NCBI GenBank assembly: GCA_963794685.1
Contig: CAWCFK010000010.1
Span: forward strand, 1-64,000
DNA: 64,000 bases
Reading direction: 5' to 3'
From: CAVTWH01 sp963794685
Lineage (GTDB): Bacteria; Actinomycetota; Actinomycetes; Mycobacteriales; Micromonosporaceae
Numbering within the stretch: the stretch's first letter is position 1; each line of letters starts with the position of its first letter. Shown piece by piece: positions 51,006 to 60,936 of this stretch. A model generated the notes under the pieces. It worked only from the letters and a program-made list of their open reading frames with translations, ran no database searches and was not told the origin of the DNA. A program made the translations under genes and the position numbers.

Positions 51006-51446
51006 TCAGCGGACCGGTGTCAGCACCACGATCGGGATCTGCCGGTCGGTGCGCTTCTGGTAGTTGTCGTAGTCGGGCCAGATTTCGGCCATCGCCGGCC
51101 ACAGCCGGGCCTGCTCGGCCGGGTCGGCGTCGCGTGCCGTGGCGTCGAACACCTCCTCGCCCACCTGGACCCGCACGTGCGGGTCGGCGCGCAGGTTGGT
51201 GTACCAGTCCGGCGGCGTGGGGTGGCCGCCCTTGGAGGCGACCACCAGATAGTTCCCGCCGTCCCGGCCGTAGATCAACGGCGTGCGGCGGGCCTGGCCG
51301 GTGCGCCGACCGGCGGTGGTGAGCAGCAGCGTGAATACGCCGGGCTTCCACTCGTGCCCGTTGGCCCCGTCGGTGGCCACATACCGGTGCACGTGGTCGC
51401 GCGCCCACTCGCTCGTCGGGTCCAGCGGTTTGGACAGATCCGTCAT
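51006..51446 (-). CDS. Deazaflavin(F420)-dependent nitroreductase family oxidoreductase
   Basis: The 146-residue protein contains the DDN-family motifs FTLLLTTAGRRTGQARRTPL, IYGRDGGNYLVVASKGGHPT and PPDWYTNLRADPHVRVQVGE. These bind the deazaflavin cofactor F420. The R-T-G-x-x-R-x-x-P-L and A-S-x-G-G segments are diagnostic. It would reduce an unknown substrate. Its length is normal and the frame is intact. Confidence 0.92.
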   Translation of the reverse strand: MTDLSKPLDPTSEWARDHVHRYVATDGANGHEWKPGVFTLLLTTAGRRTGQARRTPLIYGRDGGNYLVVASKGGHPTPPDWYTNLRADPHVRVQVGEEVFDATARDADPAEQARLWPAMAEIWPDYDNYQKRTDRQIPIVVLTPVR

Positions 51447-51478
51447 GGAGTCAGCCTGTCACGCGTCGGGCAGGAACG

Positions 51479-52242
51479 TCAGCGAGACCCGGTATCCACC
51501 GTGCCGCCGTCGGACACCGGCAGCGCGGGAGCACCGTCCTCGCGCAGCTGGCGCGGGTCGGCGCGACCGTAGAGCACCGGGGCCAGCCAGTCGGGCGCGG
51601 CGGCCCGGAACACCTCGGGGGACAGCGCGCCGGCCCCCTGGGGGAGCGCGCCGACGAGCTCACCGGGCAGGTCCACCAGGTTGCGCCAGTGCACCAGCTC
51701 CGGCTGCTCCGGCCAGCTGCCGAGCACCACCAGGCCGGGCAGTCCGCGGGTGGTCAGCGCGGCCAGGGTGAGCGCGGTGTGGTTGAGGGTGCCCAACTCG
51801 GGGCGGGCCACCACGACGGCCGGGATCCGCAGTGCCAGCGCCAGGTCGGCCACTGTCCAGCGCCGCTCCCCCATCGGGACCAGCAGCCCGCCCGCGCCCT
51901 CGATGAGCACCACGTCGTGCGCGGCGGCCAGCTCGTCGACGGCCTCGATGACGTCGCCCATCGCCAGGTCGGGCAGGCCGGACTCCTCGGCGGCGGCCAG
52001 CGGGGCCAACGGGTCGGGGTAGCTGACGAGTTCCAGGACGGTGGTCGGATCGGCGAGCCGGTGGACCACCGCCACGTCCGGCTCTTCGCCGCTTGCCACC
52101 GGGGCCTCCACCACGCCGGTCTGCGCCGGCTTGAGCACCGCGACGGTGCGGCCGTGCGCGCGGACACGGCGGCCACGGCGGCCGTCACGATGGTCTTGCC
52201 GACGCCGGTGTCGGTCCCGGTGACCAGCATGATCTCGCTCAT
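51479..52242 (-). CDS. bioD: Dethiobiotin synthase (one frameshift)
   Basis: ATG 52242 gives MSEIMLVTGTDTGVGKTIVT, with the P-loop GTDTGVGKT. After a break near 52150 the frame resumes VLKPAQTGVVEAPVASGEEP, then VVLIEGAGGLLVPMGERRWT (active-site region), VVARPELGTLNHTALTLAAL and VLGSWPEQPELVHWRNLVDL. It forms dethiobiotin from DAPA, CO2 and ATP. The ATG overlaps the bioF stop (ATGA). The span is 3n+2, so one base is lost or two are gained in the GCGCG run. Confidence 0.88.
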
Positions 52243-53406
52243 CCGCCGGTCACCGCCGCCGGCCCGGGGGCGGTGCCCGCGATCACGTCGAGCGCCCGTT
52301 CGAAGTCGGCGCGGGGGATGCCGACGTTGATGGTGAGCCGCAGCCGCGAGGAACCGTCCGGAGTGGACGGTGGCCGGAAGCAGCCGACCGCGATGCCTTC
52401 CGCCCGGCAGTCGGCGGCCCAGGCCAGCGCCGCGGCCGCGGACGGGGCGGTCACCGAGACCACGCCGGCGGCCGGCTCGCTGACCTCGAACCCGGTGCAG
52501 CCGCTTGCCGATCAGCGCGGCCCGGTCCCGCAGTTCGGCACGGCGGTCGTCCCCGACCCGGATCAGGTCGAGGGCCGCGGCAGCGCCGGCGGCGACCGCC
52601 GGCGGCAGCGCGGTGTCGTAGATGAAGGTACGGCCGGTGTCGATCAGTGACTCCACCAGCGCCCGTGGCCCGGCGACGACACCGCCGGCCGCCCCGAACG
52701 ACTTGGACAGGGTGAGCGTCACCACCACGTCCGGTTCGCCGGCCAGCCCGACGTCGGCGAGCGCGCCGGCGCCGGCCGGCCCGATCAGCCCGGCCGCGTG
52801 CGCCTCGTCGACCAGCAGCAGCGCCCCCGACCCACGGCAGGCGGCGTGCAGCTCGGCCAGCGGGGCCAGGTCGCCGTCGACCGAGAACACCGACTCGGTC
52901 ACCACCACCGCGCGCTGCCCGGCCGGCCGGTCGGCGAGGATCGCCCGGACCGCGGCCACGTCCGCGTGCGGGGCCACCACCACCCGGGCCCGGCTGGCCC
53001 GGCAGCCGTCCACGATCGAGGCGTGGTTGTACGCGTCGGAGACCAGCAGGGTGCCGGGGCCGGCCAGCGCCCGGACGGCGCCGAGGTTGGCCAGGTAGCC
53101 GGAGGAGTAGACGAGCGCGGCGGGTGCCCCGAGCCAGCCGGCCAGGTCACGTTCCAGGTCGGCGTGCGCCCCGGTGGAGCCGCGTACCAGCCGGGAGCCG
53201 GTGGCCCCCAGGCCGTACCGCAGCAGCGCCGCGCCGGCGGCGGCGAGCACCCGCGGGTGGCTTGCCAGCCCCAGGTAGTCGTTGCCGGCGAGGTCGACGA
53301 GGGTGTCGTCGGGCGTCCGGGGGCGCAGCTCGCGCCGCAGCCCAGCCTCGGCCCGGCTGGCGGCGTCCTCCGCCAACGCGTCCAGCCAGGCACCAGGGTC
53401 GCTCAT
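52239..53406 (-). CDS. bioF: 8-amino-7-oxononanoate synthase (one frameshift)
   Basis: ATG 53406 (MSDPGAWLDALAEDAASRAE). The PLP fold motifs are DLAGNDYLGLASHPRVLAAA, YGLGATGSRLVRGSTGAHAD, YSSGYLANLGAVRALAGPGT, LLVDEAHAAGLIG and VVTLTLSKSFGAAGGVVAGP (K of the Schiff base). After an extra C near 52497 the last domain continues VSVTAPSAAAALAWAADCRA, then LRLTINVGIPRADFERALDV. It condenses pimeloyl-CoA or -ACP with alanine. The span is 3n+1, confirming a one-base insertion. It is upstream of and coupled to bioD. Confidence 0.9.
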
Positions 53407-53532
53407 GTCAGCCCCTCCCCCTCTCCCCCCCGGGGAGCCGCCCCTACCGGGTGCCACCCGGCGGACTTTGACCGGCTCAACGACCGGCGGCGCGTTCGGT
53501 GAGCGGCACCGGGCTGCTTGTAGGGTAACGAC

Positions 53533-54542
53533 ATGCCTGAGATGCCCGACCCGAGCCTCGCTGCCGCCACCGCCGCTGTCCTCGCCACCGGCGTCGGCCT
53601 GACCGAGCCGGACATTCTGCGCGTGCTGACCCTGCCCGACGAGGACATCCCGGCCGCGCTGGAGCTCGCCCACGAGGTCCGGATGCGCTGGTGCGGGCCG
53701 GAGGTCGAGGTCGAGGGCATCGTGTCGCTGAAGACCGGCGGCTGCCCGGAGGACTGCCACTTCTGCTCCCAGTCCGGACTGTTCGCCTCGCCGGTACGCG
53801 GCGTCTGGCTGGACATCCCCGCGCTGGTGGAGGCGGCCCGGCAGACGGCCGCGACCGGGGCCACCGAGTTCTGCATCGTGGCGGCCGTCCGCGGGCCGGA
53901 CGAGCGGCTGATGGCGCAGATGCGCGACGGGGTCGCGGCGATCCGGGCGGAGGTGGACATCAACATCGCGGTCTCCGCCGGCATGCTCACCCAGGACCAG
54001 GTCGACGAGCTGGTCGAGATGGGCGTGCACCGCTACAACCACAACCTGGAGACGTCCCGTTCGCTACTTCCCGAAGGTGGTCACCACGCACACCTGGGAG
54101 GAGCGCTTCGAGACCCTCGAGATGGTGCGCGCCTCCGGCATGGAGGTCTGCTGCGGCGGCATCCTCGGGCTCGGCGAGAGCGTCGAGCAGCGGGCCGAGT
54201 TCGCCGCGCAGCTGGCCAGCCTGGACCCGCACGAGGTGCCGCTGAACTTCCTCAACCCCCGCCCCGGCACGCCGCTCGGCCGACCAGCCGGTGGTGGACC
54301 CGAAGGACGCGCTGCGGGCGATCGCCGCGTTCCGGCTGGCGCTGCCGCAGACGATCCTGCGGTACGCCGGCGGGCGCGAGATCACCCTCGGCGACCTGGG
54401 TACCCGCGACGGTCTGCTGGGTGGCATCAACGCCGTCATCGTCGGCAACTACCTGACCACCCTGGGCCGTGCGCCCGGGCAGGATCTGGCCCTGCTGGAC
54501 GAGCTGTCGATGCCGGTCAAGGCGCTCTCGGCGACCCTGTGA
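53533..54542 (+). CDS. bioB: Biotin synthase (two one-base insertions)
   Basis: ATG 53533 (MPEMPDPSLAAATAAVLATG). The radical-SAM cysteines are in TGGCPEDCHFCSQSG (C-x3-C-x2-C). Further blocks: ATEFCIVAAVRGPDERLMAQ, RYNHNLETSRS, then after an extra C at about 54062 TTHTWEERFETLEMVRASGM, CCGGILGLGESVEQRAEFAA, and after an extra C at about 54283 VDPKDALRAIAAFRLALPQT and GDLGTRDGLLGGINAVIVGN. The span is 3n+2, exactly two extra bases. It inserts sulfur into dethiobiotin. The stop overlaps the bsaP GTG. Confidence 0.92.
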
Positions 54543-54729
54543 GCCCGCCGTCCTACTGCGACCGGTGCGGGCAGCCGCTCGCCGACGCCGACCACGCGGC
54601 GTGCCGGCGGCCCGGGAGTTGGAGCCGCCGCGGTTCTGCCCGTACTGCCGCCGCCGGATGAAGGTGCAGGTGCTGCCGGCCGGCTGGCGGGCCACCTGCG
54701 TCGAGCACGGCGACCTCGCCACCATCTGA
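54539..54729 (+). CDS. bsaP: Biotin synthase auxiliary protein BsaP (one missing base)
   Basis: GTG 54539 overlaps the bioB stop (GTGA). The small protein reads SPPSYCDRCGQPLADADHAA, then in another frame RELEPPRFCPYCRRRMKVQV and PAGWRATCVEHGDLAT. Four or more cysteines (C-x-x-C twice plus single C) are consistent with the Fe-S-binding BsaP that supports BioB in actinobacteria. The span is 3n+2, and restoring one G near 54606 gives the normal sequence. The position directly behind bioB supports the assignment. Confidence 0.82.
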
Positions 54730-54899
54730 CGGTCCCCATTCGGCTCGGTCCAGATGCGGCTCGGCACAGCCGTTTGCGGTTCGGGCCGGGACTCCTGAGT
54801 GGATCGTGGTGACGGGTTGCAGACTGCGTACCCGCCGGGGCCCGCGTAGCCTGTGGCCGCCTCCGCACCTGGCGGAGCACCCGATGAGGTGACAACAAG

Positions 54900-55832
54900 A
54901 TGGCACTGGTACGTCGGGCCTCGGTGATGGGGCCCTCCTCCGGCGTGTACGTCGGCCACGCGGCGGTCTCCACCGCCATCCCCACCCAACCGGCACCGGG
55001 CCAGCCCAACGGCCCCGGCCAATCCCAGGCCCCCGGCCAACCCCACGCCGCCGGCCAGCCGCAGGCCGGGCAGGCGCACGTCCCGGGCCAGCCGCACACG
55101 GGCCAGCCGCACGTCCCGGGCCAGCCGTACGGACCGGGCCAGCCGTACGGACCGGGCCAGCCACACGGCCCCGGCCAACAGGCCGGACCGGGCCAGCCAC
55201 ACGGCCCCGGTCTGCCGATCCTCGCGGCGCACCCGGCGACGCCACAGGCCGCCCCGGAACTCGCGGCGGCGGCGGTCCCCAGCAAGCCGGCCAGTCCGCT
55301 GTCGATCGTGCTGGCCTTCGGCTTCGTGGTGGTCGGCACGCTGATCTCGTGGGTGCTGTGGAAATCCCATCGCAGCGCCGCACCGTTCCAGATCGGCAAC
55401 CAGACCGCGACGTACGCCGGGGTCACCGCGTTCGCCGCCGCCGTCGAGCGCTTCCTGGAACCGTTCGCCCATCTGATCCCGGGCGGTCGCCGGGCCAAGG
55501 CCGAGTACGAACGGCTGGTCGCCTCGATGGCCAACCGCGACCCGTCGGTACACCTCGGCGCGATCGCGCACGCCAAGGCGAAGCTGGACCACGGCACGGC
55601 CAACCGCGGCGTGCTGCTGTGGGGGCTGGCCACCGGGCTGTCCACGGTGGTGGCCACCTTCGGCGGCTTCTACCTGCTCCGCATGATCGCCTCCCCCGGC
55701 TGGGAGCCGTCGTCCATCCCGGTGTGGGCGGACGCCCTGGTCACCGGCCTGGTGGTGGGGACCGGCACGAAGCCGCTGCACGACCTGATCAGCAAGCTGC
55801 AGAACCAGCGCAACGGCGACACCAAGGAGTAG
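54900..55832 (+). CDS. Repeat-rich membrane protein (310 aa)
   Basis: The first 100 residues are a GQP-based low-complexity segment (APGQPNGPGQSQAPGQPHA, later GQPYGPGQPYGPGQPHGPGQ) that is probably disordered and cytosolic. Then come TM1 (IVLAFGFVVVGTLISWVLW), a helical segment (TAFAAAVERFLEPFAHLIPG, YERLVASMANRDPSVHLGAI), TM2 (LLWGLATGLSTVVATFGGFY) and TM3 (PVWADALVTGLVVGTGTKPL). The C-terminus is polar. No family is recognised. ATG 54900 may not be the only start; ATG 54927 follows. Confidence 0.75.
   Translation: MALVRRASVMGPSSGVYVGHAAVSTAIPTQPAPGQPNGPGQSQAPGQPHAAGQPQAGQAHVPGQPHTGQPHVPGQPYGPGQPYGPGQPHGPGQQAGPGQPHGPGLPILAAHPATPQAAPELAAAAVPSKPASPLSIVLAFGFVVVGTLISWVLWKSHRSAAPFQIGNQTATYAGVTAFAAAVERFLEPFAHLIPGGRRAKAEYERLVASMANRDPSVHLGAIAHAKAKLDHGTANRGVLLWGLATGLSTVVATFGGFYLLRMIASPGWEPSSIPVWADALVTGLVVGTGTKPLHDLISKLQNQRNGDTKE
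55000..55215 (+). repeat. Tandem coding repeat (GQP-type)
   Basis: The unit GGCCAGCC(G/A)CACGGCCC(G/C) recurs with variations about ten times and encodes G-Q-P-H/Y-x-P. It is GC-rich and likely to vary in copy number between strains. Confidence 0.75.
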
Positions 55833-55921
55833 TCCGGCCGGGAGTGGGGGCGGCCCGCCGGGGGGCGCCCCCGCCGCCCTGCCTGGCGGATACCGCCGGC
55901 CGACCCGTAGAGTCGCTACAC

Positions 55922-56254
55922 ATGAAGGCCGACGCGCTCCGCGGGCACCTCGACGCGCTGCTGCTCGCGGTCCTCGACGACGAACCCCGGCACGGGTACG
56001 CGATCATCGAGGCGCTGCAGCAGCGCAGCGCGGGCGCACTGACCCTGCCCACCGGCACCGTCTACCCGGCGCTGCGCCGACTGGAGCGGGCCGGCCTGGT
56101 GGCGAGCGCCTGGAGCACCGTCGGCGGCCGGGAACGCCGCACCTACCAGCTCACCCCCGCCGGCCGCGCGACCCTCTCCCACGAGCGCTCCACCTGGCAC
56201 GAGTTCACCACCACCATCAGCTCAGTCCTCAACCCCACCCCCGCCACCAGCTGA
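55922..56254 (+). CDS. PadR-family transcriptional regulator
   Basis: The intact 110-residue protein has the PadR winged helix: LRGHLDALLLAVLDDEPRHG, YAIIEALQQRSAGALTLPTG, TVYPALRRLERAGLVASAWS and GGRERRTYQLTPAGRATL. The short C-terminal helix (STWHEFTTTISSVL) dimerises. PadR genes are often followed by a permease-prefix membrane protein that they control; the convergent gene at 56414-57094 fits that pairing. Confidence 0.92.
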   Translation: MKADALRGHLDALLLAVLDDEPRHGYAIIEALQQRSAGALTLPTGTVYPALRRLERAGLVASAWSTVGGRERRTYQLTPAGRATLSHERSTWHEFTTTISSVLNPTPATS

Positions 56255-56413
56255 CCCGTGGACGGCCTGGCAGCAAGTGGGCGTTATTCGGGGTCCGGAA
56301 GTACTTCGGGGGCCCGCTAACCACCCCACTTGGCCACGGAGCTCCCGCCCCGACGAGCGGCCCGTGGGTCGGCCGGTGACGACCCGGCGGGAGGGTCAGG
56401 CGAGGGCGGCGGG

Positions 56414-57094
56414 TCAGGCGAGGGCCAGCGGGGGGCGGGCGGCGCGGCTGAGGGCGACGCAGCGCCAGGCGCCGGCCACCGCACAGGCGAACGCGACGTT
56501 GGTGAGTACCAGCCCGAACCACAGCGGCGGCCAGTGCGCGAAACCTGGCCAGCGCAGCAGGCTCCACAGGTAGATGGTCAACCCGCAGAGTCCGTGCAGG
56601 GCAAGGAATCCCAGCGCCGCCCGGCCCACCGCGCGCACCACCCGGGCACCGTCCGGGACGTACCTGCTCCCCCAGCCGAGCAGCAGCCAGCCAATGAGTG
56701 CGGCGACGGCACCGGCCTGGGCGAGGTAGTCGAAGCCGGCGGCGGCCAGCTGGTAGCCGGCGCTGCCGAGTTCGGCGCGGGCGAACGGGCTGTCGGCCCA
56801 CATCAGCGGCGTCAGGTAGCGCAACGCCACCAGCGCGACGGCGAACAGCAGGGTGGTCCGGCGGGCCTGCGCGACAGCCAGTTCGGCCTGGTACCCGGGG
56901 AGCACCTCGGCGTGGCTGCCGAACTCGGCCACCGCCCGCCGCTGCGCCAGCTCAACCGGACACCCGTCGGCCTGGTACGCCTCACTGGCGTCGACCAGGC
57001 TGTCCCGCGCCTCAGCGACCAGGTCGGCCCGGACCCGGCGGGGCCCACGCAGCACGCCCGCGAGTCCGGCGACGTAGTCGTCCACCACGCTCAC
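56414..57094 (-). CDS. Permease-prefix-domain membrane protein
   Basis: The N-terminal region VDDYVAGLAGVLRGPRRVRA, then DLVAEARDSLVDASEAYQAD and GCPVELAQRRAVAEFGSHAE, is the permease prefix domain found next to PadR regulators. Four TM segments follow (LLFAVALVALRYLTPLMWAD, AAGFDYLAQAGAVAALIGWL, VGRAALGFLALHGLCGLTIY, WFGLVLTNVAFACAVAGAWR). The convergent padR gene lies 160 bp away. It probably modulates a transporter or senses envelope stress. Confidence 0.85.
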   Translation of the reverse strand: MSVVDDYVAGLAGVLRGPRRVRADLVAEARDSLVDASEAYQADGCPVELAQRRAVAEFGSHAEVLPGYQAELAVAQARRTTLLFAVALVALRYLTPLMWADSPFARAELGSAGYQLAAAGFDYLAQAGAVAALIGWLLLGWGSRYVPDGARVVRAVGRAALGFLALHGLCGLTIYLWSLLRWPGFAHWPPLWFGLVLTNVAFACAVAGAWRCVALSRAARPPLALA

Positions 57095-57129
57095 CCGTCC
57101 AGGGTGTCACACCCCCGACGGCGCCCCGC

Positions 57130-58995
57130 TCAGGGTGCGGCCGGCGTGACCGGCACGATCCCCACCGACGCCCCCGACCCGTCCCCCGGCAGCGCCCCGG
57201 AGAGCGTCCCACTCCCGGAGACTGTCGAGTTCGCGGGCAGCGACCCGGGAACGGTGGCGGCGACGGGGTAGCCGGATTCGGCCAGTCGGGCGGCCTGGTG
57301 CCAGCGGGCGTACCAGCCCGGCTGGGCGACCAGTTCGGCGTGCCGGCCGCGCTGCAGCACCCGGCCGGCGTCGAGGACCACCACCTCGTCGAAGCCGGTG
57401 AGGTCGACCAGCCGGTGGGTGACCAGTACCAGACTGGCCGGGCCGAGACCGGCCAGCACTCCGGCGAGCAGGGCGTCGGCAGCGGCCGGGTCCAGTCCCT
57501 CGGTCGGCTCGTCCAGCAGCAGCACCGGCGGTACCCGCAGCAGCGCCCGAGCCACCAGCAGCCGGCGGCGCTCGCCACCGGAGAGGGTCGCGCCGTCCTC
57601 GCCGACCACCCGGCCCAGTGGCACCTCGGTCGGGTCCAGCCCGGCGGCGGCCAGTACCGCGGTCAGCGCCATGTCGTCGAAGCCGGGCCGACCCAGCGTC
57701 AGGTTCTCCCGGACGGTGGTGTGGAACACATGCGCGTCGGCGAGCACCCCGGTCGCCACCCGCCACCGCTGGTCGGCCGCGTCGTCCGCACCGGTTACCC
57801 GGACCGTACCGGCGTCCGGCACCAGCTCCCCGGCGAGCACCCCGAGCAGCGTGGATTTGCCCGAGCCGCTCGGCCCGACCACGGCCACCCGCCGCCCGGC
57901 CGGCACCGCAAAGTCCACATCGGACAGTGCCGGGATCGTCCGCCCCGGGTACCCGACGCTCACCCCGACCAACTCGATCCCCACCGGGTCAGCCGCTGTA
58001 CCGGCGTCGACCACCGCCCCGGCGTCGGCCGGTGTGGCGTCGGCGGGCCGGCTGGCGGTGGCCGGCAGCGGGGCGTTCAGCAGTGGGCGGATGCGGGCGA
58101 GACTGGTGCGCAGTTCGGCGTAGCGCACGGCCGCCGAGTTGAGCGGCAGCAGCACTTCGACGGCGGTGAGCGCGAGCAGCGGGAGGACCGCCACCATCTC
58201 CCGGGCCAGTCCGGCGTCGGTGACGCTGGCCAGTACGGCGAGCGCGGTGAGGCCGGGGAGCAGCGCGCCGAGTGCCCCGACGGCGCTGGCCGCCCGACCG
58301 GCCGAGCGCTCCAGCCGGGCCAGTTGTGCGCCCCGGTACCCGGCCCGCTCCAGTGCCGCGGCTGTCACGCCGAAGGCGGCCAGGTCGGCCGCGCCGTCCA
58401 CGGTGTCCAGGGTGGCGGCGGCGTAGGCGGCGCGGGCGGGTGCGAGTCGCCGGGCCGAGCGCACCGTGGACAGGTACGCGACCAGTGGTACCAGCAGCCC
58501 GGCGAGCACCATCCCGGCCCCGGTGAGCAGCGCGGCAGGGATCGAGAACGCCGCAGTGAAGCCGACCGTGGCCGCCGTGACCAGTACCCCGACCAGAGCC
58601 GGCAGGGCACAGCGCAGCAGCGCGTCCTGGACCGCGTCGACATCGGAGACGAGCCGGGTCAGCGCGTCCCCGCGTGGGGTACCGGCCGGATCACGGGCCA
58701 GGCCGGCGAAGACCCGGGTCCGCAACTGCGCCAGTACCCGCAGCACCGCATCGTGGCTGACCAGCCGCTCCACATAGCGCAGGACGCCGCGGCCGGTGGC
58801 GAAGGCGCGGACCGCGACGATCGCCACCGACAGCGCGATCAGCGGCGGCTGCTGCGCGGCCCGGGTGATCAGCCAGACGGCGGTGGCGAGCAGCGCCAGC
58901 CCGGACAGCTCAGTGAGCGTGGCGACCACCGCCGACGCCGCCAGCCTGGCCCGCCACCGCACCGGCCCGACCCCACCTGACCCGGTGCCGCTCAT
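57130..58995 (-). CDS. cydC: Thiol reductant ABC exporter subunit CydC
   Basis: The 621-residue protein has a six-TM ABC transporter domain (AASAVVATLTELSGLALLAT, AVWLITRAAQQPPLIALSVA) and an ATPase domain with Walker A AVVGPSGSGKSTLLGVLAGE, signature LSGGERRRLLVARALLRVPP, Walker B VLLLDEPTEGLDPAAADALL and a switch H (LVTHRLVDL). CydDC exports cysteine and glutathione and is needed for cytochrome bd assembly. The ATG overlaps the cydD stop by 4 bp. A low-complexity alanine- and aspartate-rich linker precedes the ATPase. cydAB is not in this window. Confidence 0.9.
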   Translation of the reverse strand: MSGTGSGGVGPVRWRARLAASAVVATLTELSGLALLATAVWLITRAAQQPPLIALSVAIVAVRAFATGRGVLRYVERLVSHDAVLRVLAQLRTRVFAGLARDPAGTPRGDALTRLVSDVDAVQDALLRCALPALVGVLVTAATVGFTAAFSIPAALLTGAGMVLAGLLVPLVAYLSTVRSARRLAPARAAYAAATLDTVDGAADLAAFGVTAAALERAGYRGAQLARLERSAGRAASAVGALGALLPGLTALAVLASVTDAGLAREMVAVLPLLALTAVEVLLPLNSAAVRYAELRTSLARIRPLLNAPLPATASRPADATPADAGAVVDAGTAADPVGIELVGVSVGYPGRTIPALSDVDFAVPAGRRVAVVGPSGSGKSTLLGVLAGELVPDAGTVRVTGADDAADQRWRVATGVLADAHVFHTTVRENLTLGRPGFDDMALTAVLAAAGLDPTEVPLGRVVGEDGATLSGGERRRLLVARALLRVPPVLLLDEPTEGLDPAAADALLAGVLAGLGPASLVLVTHRLVDLTGFDEVVVLDAGRVLQRGRHAELVAQPGWYARWHQAARLAESGYPVAATVPGSLPANSTVSGSGTLSGALPGDGSGASVGIVPVTPAAP

Positions 58996-60692
58996 ACGGG
59001 CACCACCTCGGTGACCGCGCCGTCGTGCACGCGGAGCACCCGGTCGGCGCTGGCGAGCAGGGCCGGCCGGTGGGCGACGATCAGGCCGCCCTTGCCGGCG
59101 ACCAGTTCGGCGCTGGCGGCCAGCACGGCCGCCTCACTCTCGCCGTCCAGGCCGGCGGTGGGCTCGTCGAGCAGCACCAGGCCGGCGTCGCGGCGCAGGA
59201 AGGCACGGGCCAGCGCGAGCCGCTGCCGCTGCCCGGTGGACAGACCGACGCCGCCCGCGCCGAGCACGGTGTCGTACCCGGCCGGCAGGGCAGCGATGAA
59301 GTCGTGCGCATGCGCCGCCCGAGCCGCCTGCTCGACCGCAGCCCGATCCACGCCAGCCCGATCCACCCCAACCGCAGTGCCGGCGACCGCAGTGCCGGCG
59401 GCCGGGGTGCGGGCGGGGGTGCCGAGGGCGATGTTGCCGGCCACGGTGTCGGCGAACAGGTGCGGGCGCTGCGGTACCCAGGCCAGCCGCGCCCGCCAGG
59501 CGTCGAGTTCCAGGCTCGCGAGGTCCACGCCGTCGACGAGTACCCGGCCCGAGTTGACCGGCACGAAGCCGAGCAGTACCGCCAGGATCGTGCTCTTTCC
59601 ACCGCCACTGGGTCCGATCAGCGCGAGCCGCTCGCCGGGCCGCAGGGTGAAACTGACCTCGCGCAGGCCGCGCACCGCCACCCGGTCGAAGGTGATCTCC
59701 CCGGTGGCCGGATCGGGCTGCCGGGGCGCGGTCAGCGCAGTGGGCGCGGCGTCCGGCGCGTCCAGCACCGCGAACACCTCGGTGGCCGCGGCCAATCCCT
59801 CCTGGCTGGCGTGGAAGCGGGCCCCCGCGGTACGCAGCGGGGTGTACGCCTCCGGCGCGAGCAGCAGCACCAGCAGCGCGACCGGGAGGGTGAGGTTGCC
59901 GTCCAGCAGCCGCAGCCCGACCGGGACAGCGACCAGCGCCACCGACAGCGACGAGATCAGCTCCAGCACCAGCGCGGAGAGGAACGCGATGCGCAGGGTT
60001 GCCATGGTGGCGCTGCGGTACTTCTCGGCCATCCCGCGCACCACGGCCACCTGCGCGCCGGCCCGGCCGAACGAGCGCAGCGTGCTCATCCCGGCGAGCA
60101 TGTCGAGGAAGTGGCCGCCGAGGGTGGCCAGCAGCCGCCACTGCTTGTCGGTGCGGGTCCGGGTCTGCCAGCCGACCAGGATCGCGAAGATCGGCAGCAG
60201 CGGCAGGGTGACCAGCACGACGACGGCCGAGGCGGGGTCGGCCCAGGCGATGCGGACCAGCACGGCGACCGGCACGGTCACCCCGAGCAGCAGCTGCGGC
60301 AGGTACCCGATGAGGTATCCGTCCAGCGCGTCCACGCCGCGCCCGACCAGGGTGGCCAGCGAGCCGGCCCGCTGCCCGGCCAGCCAGTCCGGTCCCCGGC
60401 GGCTGGCGGCGGCCAGCAGGTCGCGCCGCAGGTCCTCCTTCACGCCGGTCGCGGACGCGGTGGCGACCAGCCCGAACAGCCAGTGCTGGACGGCGCGCAG
60501 GGCGAAGACGACGAGCGCGGCGAGCAGCGCGGGCCGGTCCAGTCGGCCGTCGACGGCGTGCGCGACGAGCTGGGCGAGCGCGGTGGCCTGGGCGACCACC
60601 AGCACCGCGGTGAGCACCGCCGAGGCGGTCACCGCGACCAGGTAGCGGCGTACCCGGGGCAGCCGGGCCAGCCGGGGATCCACCGGACCCAT
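58992..60692 (-). CDS. cydD: Thiol reductant ABC exporter subunit CydD
   Basis: ATG 60692 (MGPVDPRLARLPRVRRYLVA) follows GGAGGTG at good spacing, so this start is preferred over the upstream GTG frame. The membrane domain includes VTASAVLTAVLVVAQATALA and LLLGVTVPVAVLVRIAWADP. The ATPase has ALIGPSGGGKSTILAVLLGF, GVGLSTGQRQRLALARAFLR (signature), LVLLDEPTAGLDGESEAAVL and GGLIVAHRPALLASADRVLR. It forms a heterodimer with CydC. A long linker with repeated GTAVAGTAVG is unusual but in frame. Confidence 0.9.
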   Translation of the reverse strand: MGPVDPRLARLPRVRRYLVAVTASAVLTAVLVVAQATALAQLVAHAVDGRLDRPALLAALVVFALRAVQHWLFGLVATASATGVKEDLRRDLLAAASRRGPDWLAGQRAGSLATLVGRGVDALDGYLIGYLPQLLLGVTVPVAVLVRIAWADPASAVVVLVTLPLLPIFAILVGWQTRTRTDKQWRLLATLGGHFLDMLAGMSTLRSFGRAGAQVAVVRGMAEKYRSATMATLRIAFLSALVLELISSLSVALVAVPVGLRLLDGNLTLPVALLVLLLAPEAYTPLRTAGARFHASQEGLAAATEVFAVLDAPDAAPTALTAPRQPDPATGEITFDRVAVRGLREVSFTLRPGERLALIGPSGGGKSTILAVLLGFVPVNSGRVLVDGVDLASLELDAWRARLAWVPQRPHLFADTVAGNIALGTPARTPAAGTAVAGTAVGVDRAGVDRAAVEQAARAAHAHDFIAALPAGYDTVLGAGGVGLSTGQRQRLALARAFLRRDAGLVLLDEPTAGLDGESEAAVLAASAELVAGKGGLIVAHRPALLASADRVLRVHDGAVTEVVPV

Positions 60693-60936
60693 CCCGTCCA
60701 CCTCCCTCGCCGTGCTGCGCGCGTCCACCGGCCGGCCTGCCGCGCGGGCGGCGGGGCGGTTCGTCGTCGGGACGGCTCCGCCCATCTTCCCGGCTCACCG
60801 GCCGGACGCGAAGGCGGGTCGCCATACCGTGCGGTGAACCACCGCCCGGCGGACTACCTGTCGCCAGGCTACACATCGGGGCAAGGGGGCCGGTCAGCGC
60901 AGTCAGGGAGGCGGCCAGTGGCCGGGTCGCGGGCAT

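Noticed and set aside
51754..54042. A 762-residue leftward ORF over bioD, bioF and the antisense of bioB
   Set aside because: It mixes real BioF sequence with antisense of bioB and out-of-frame bioD; GC-rich DNA gives such spurious long frames.
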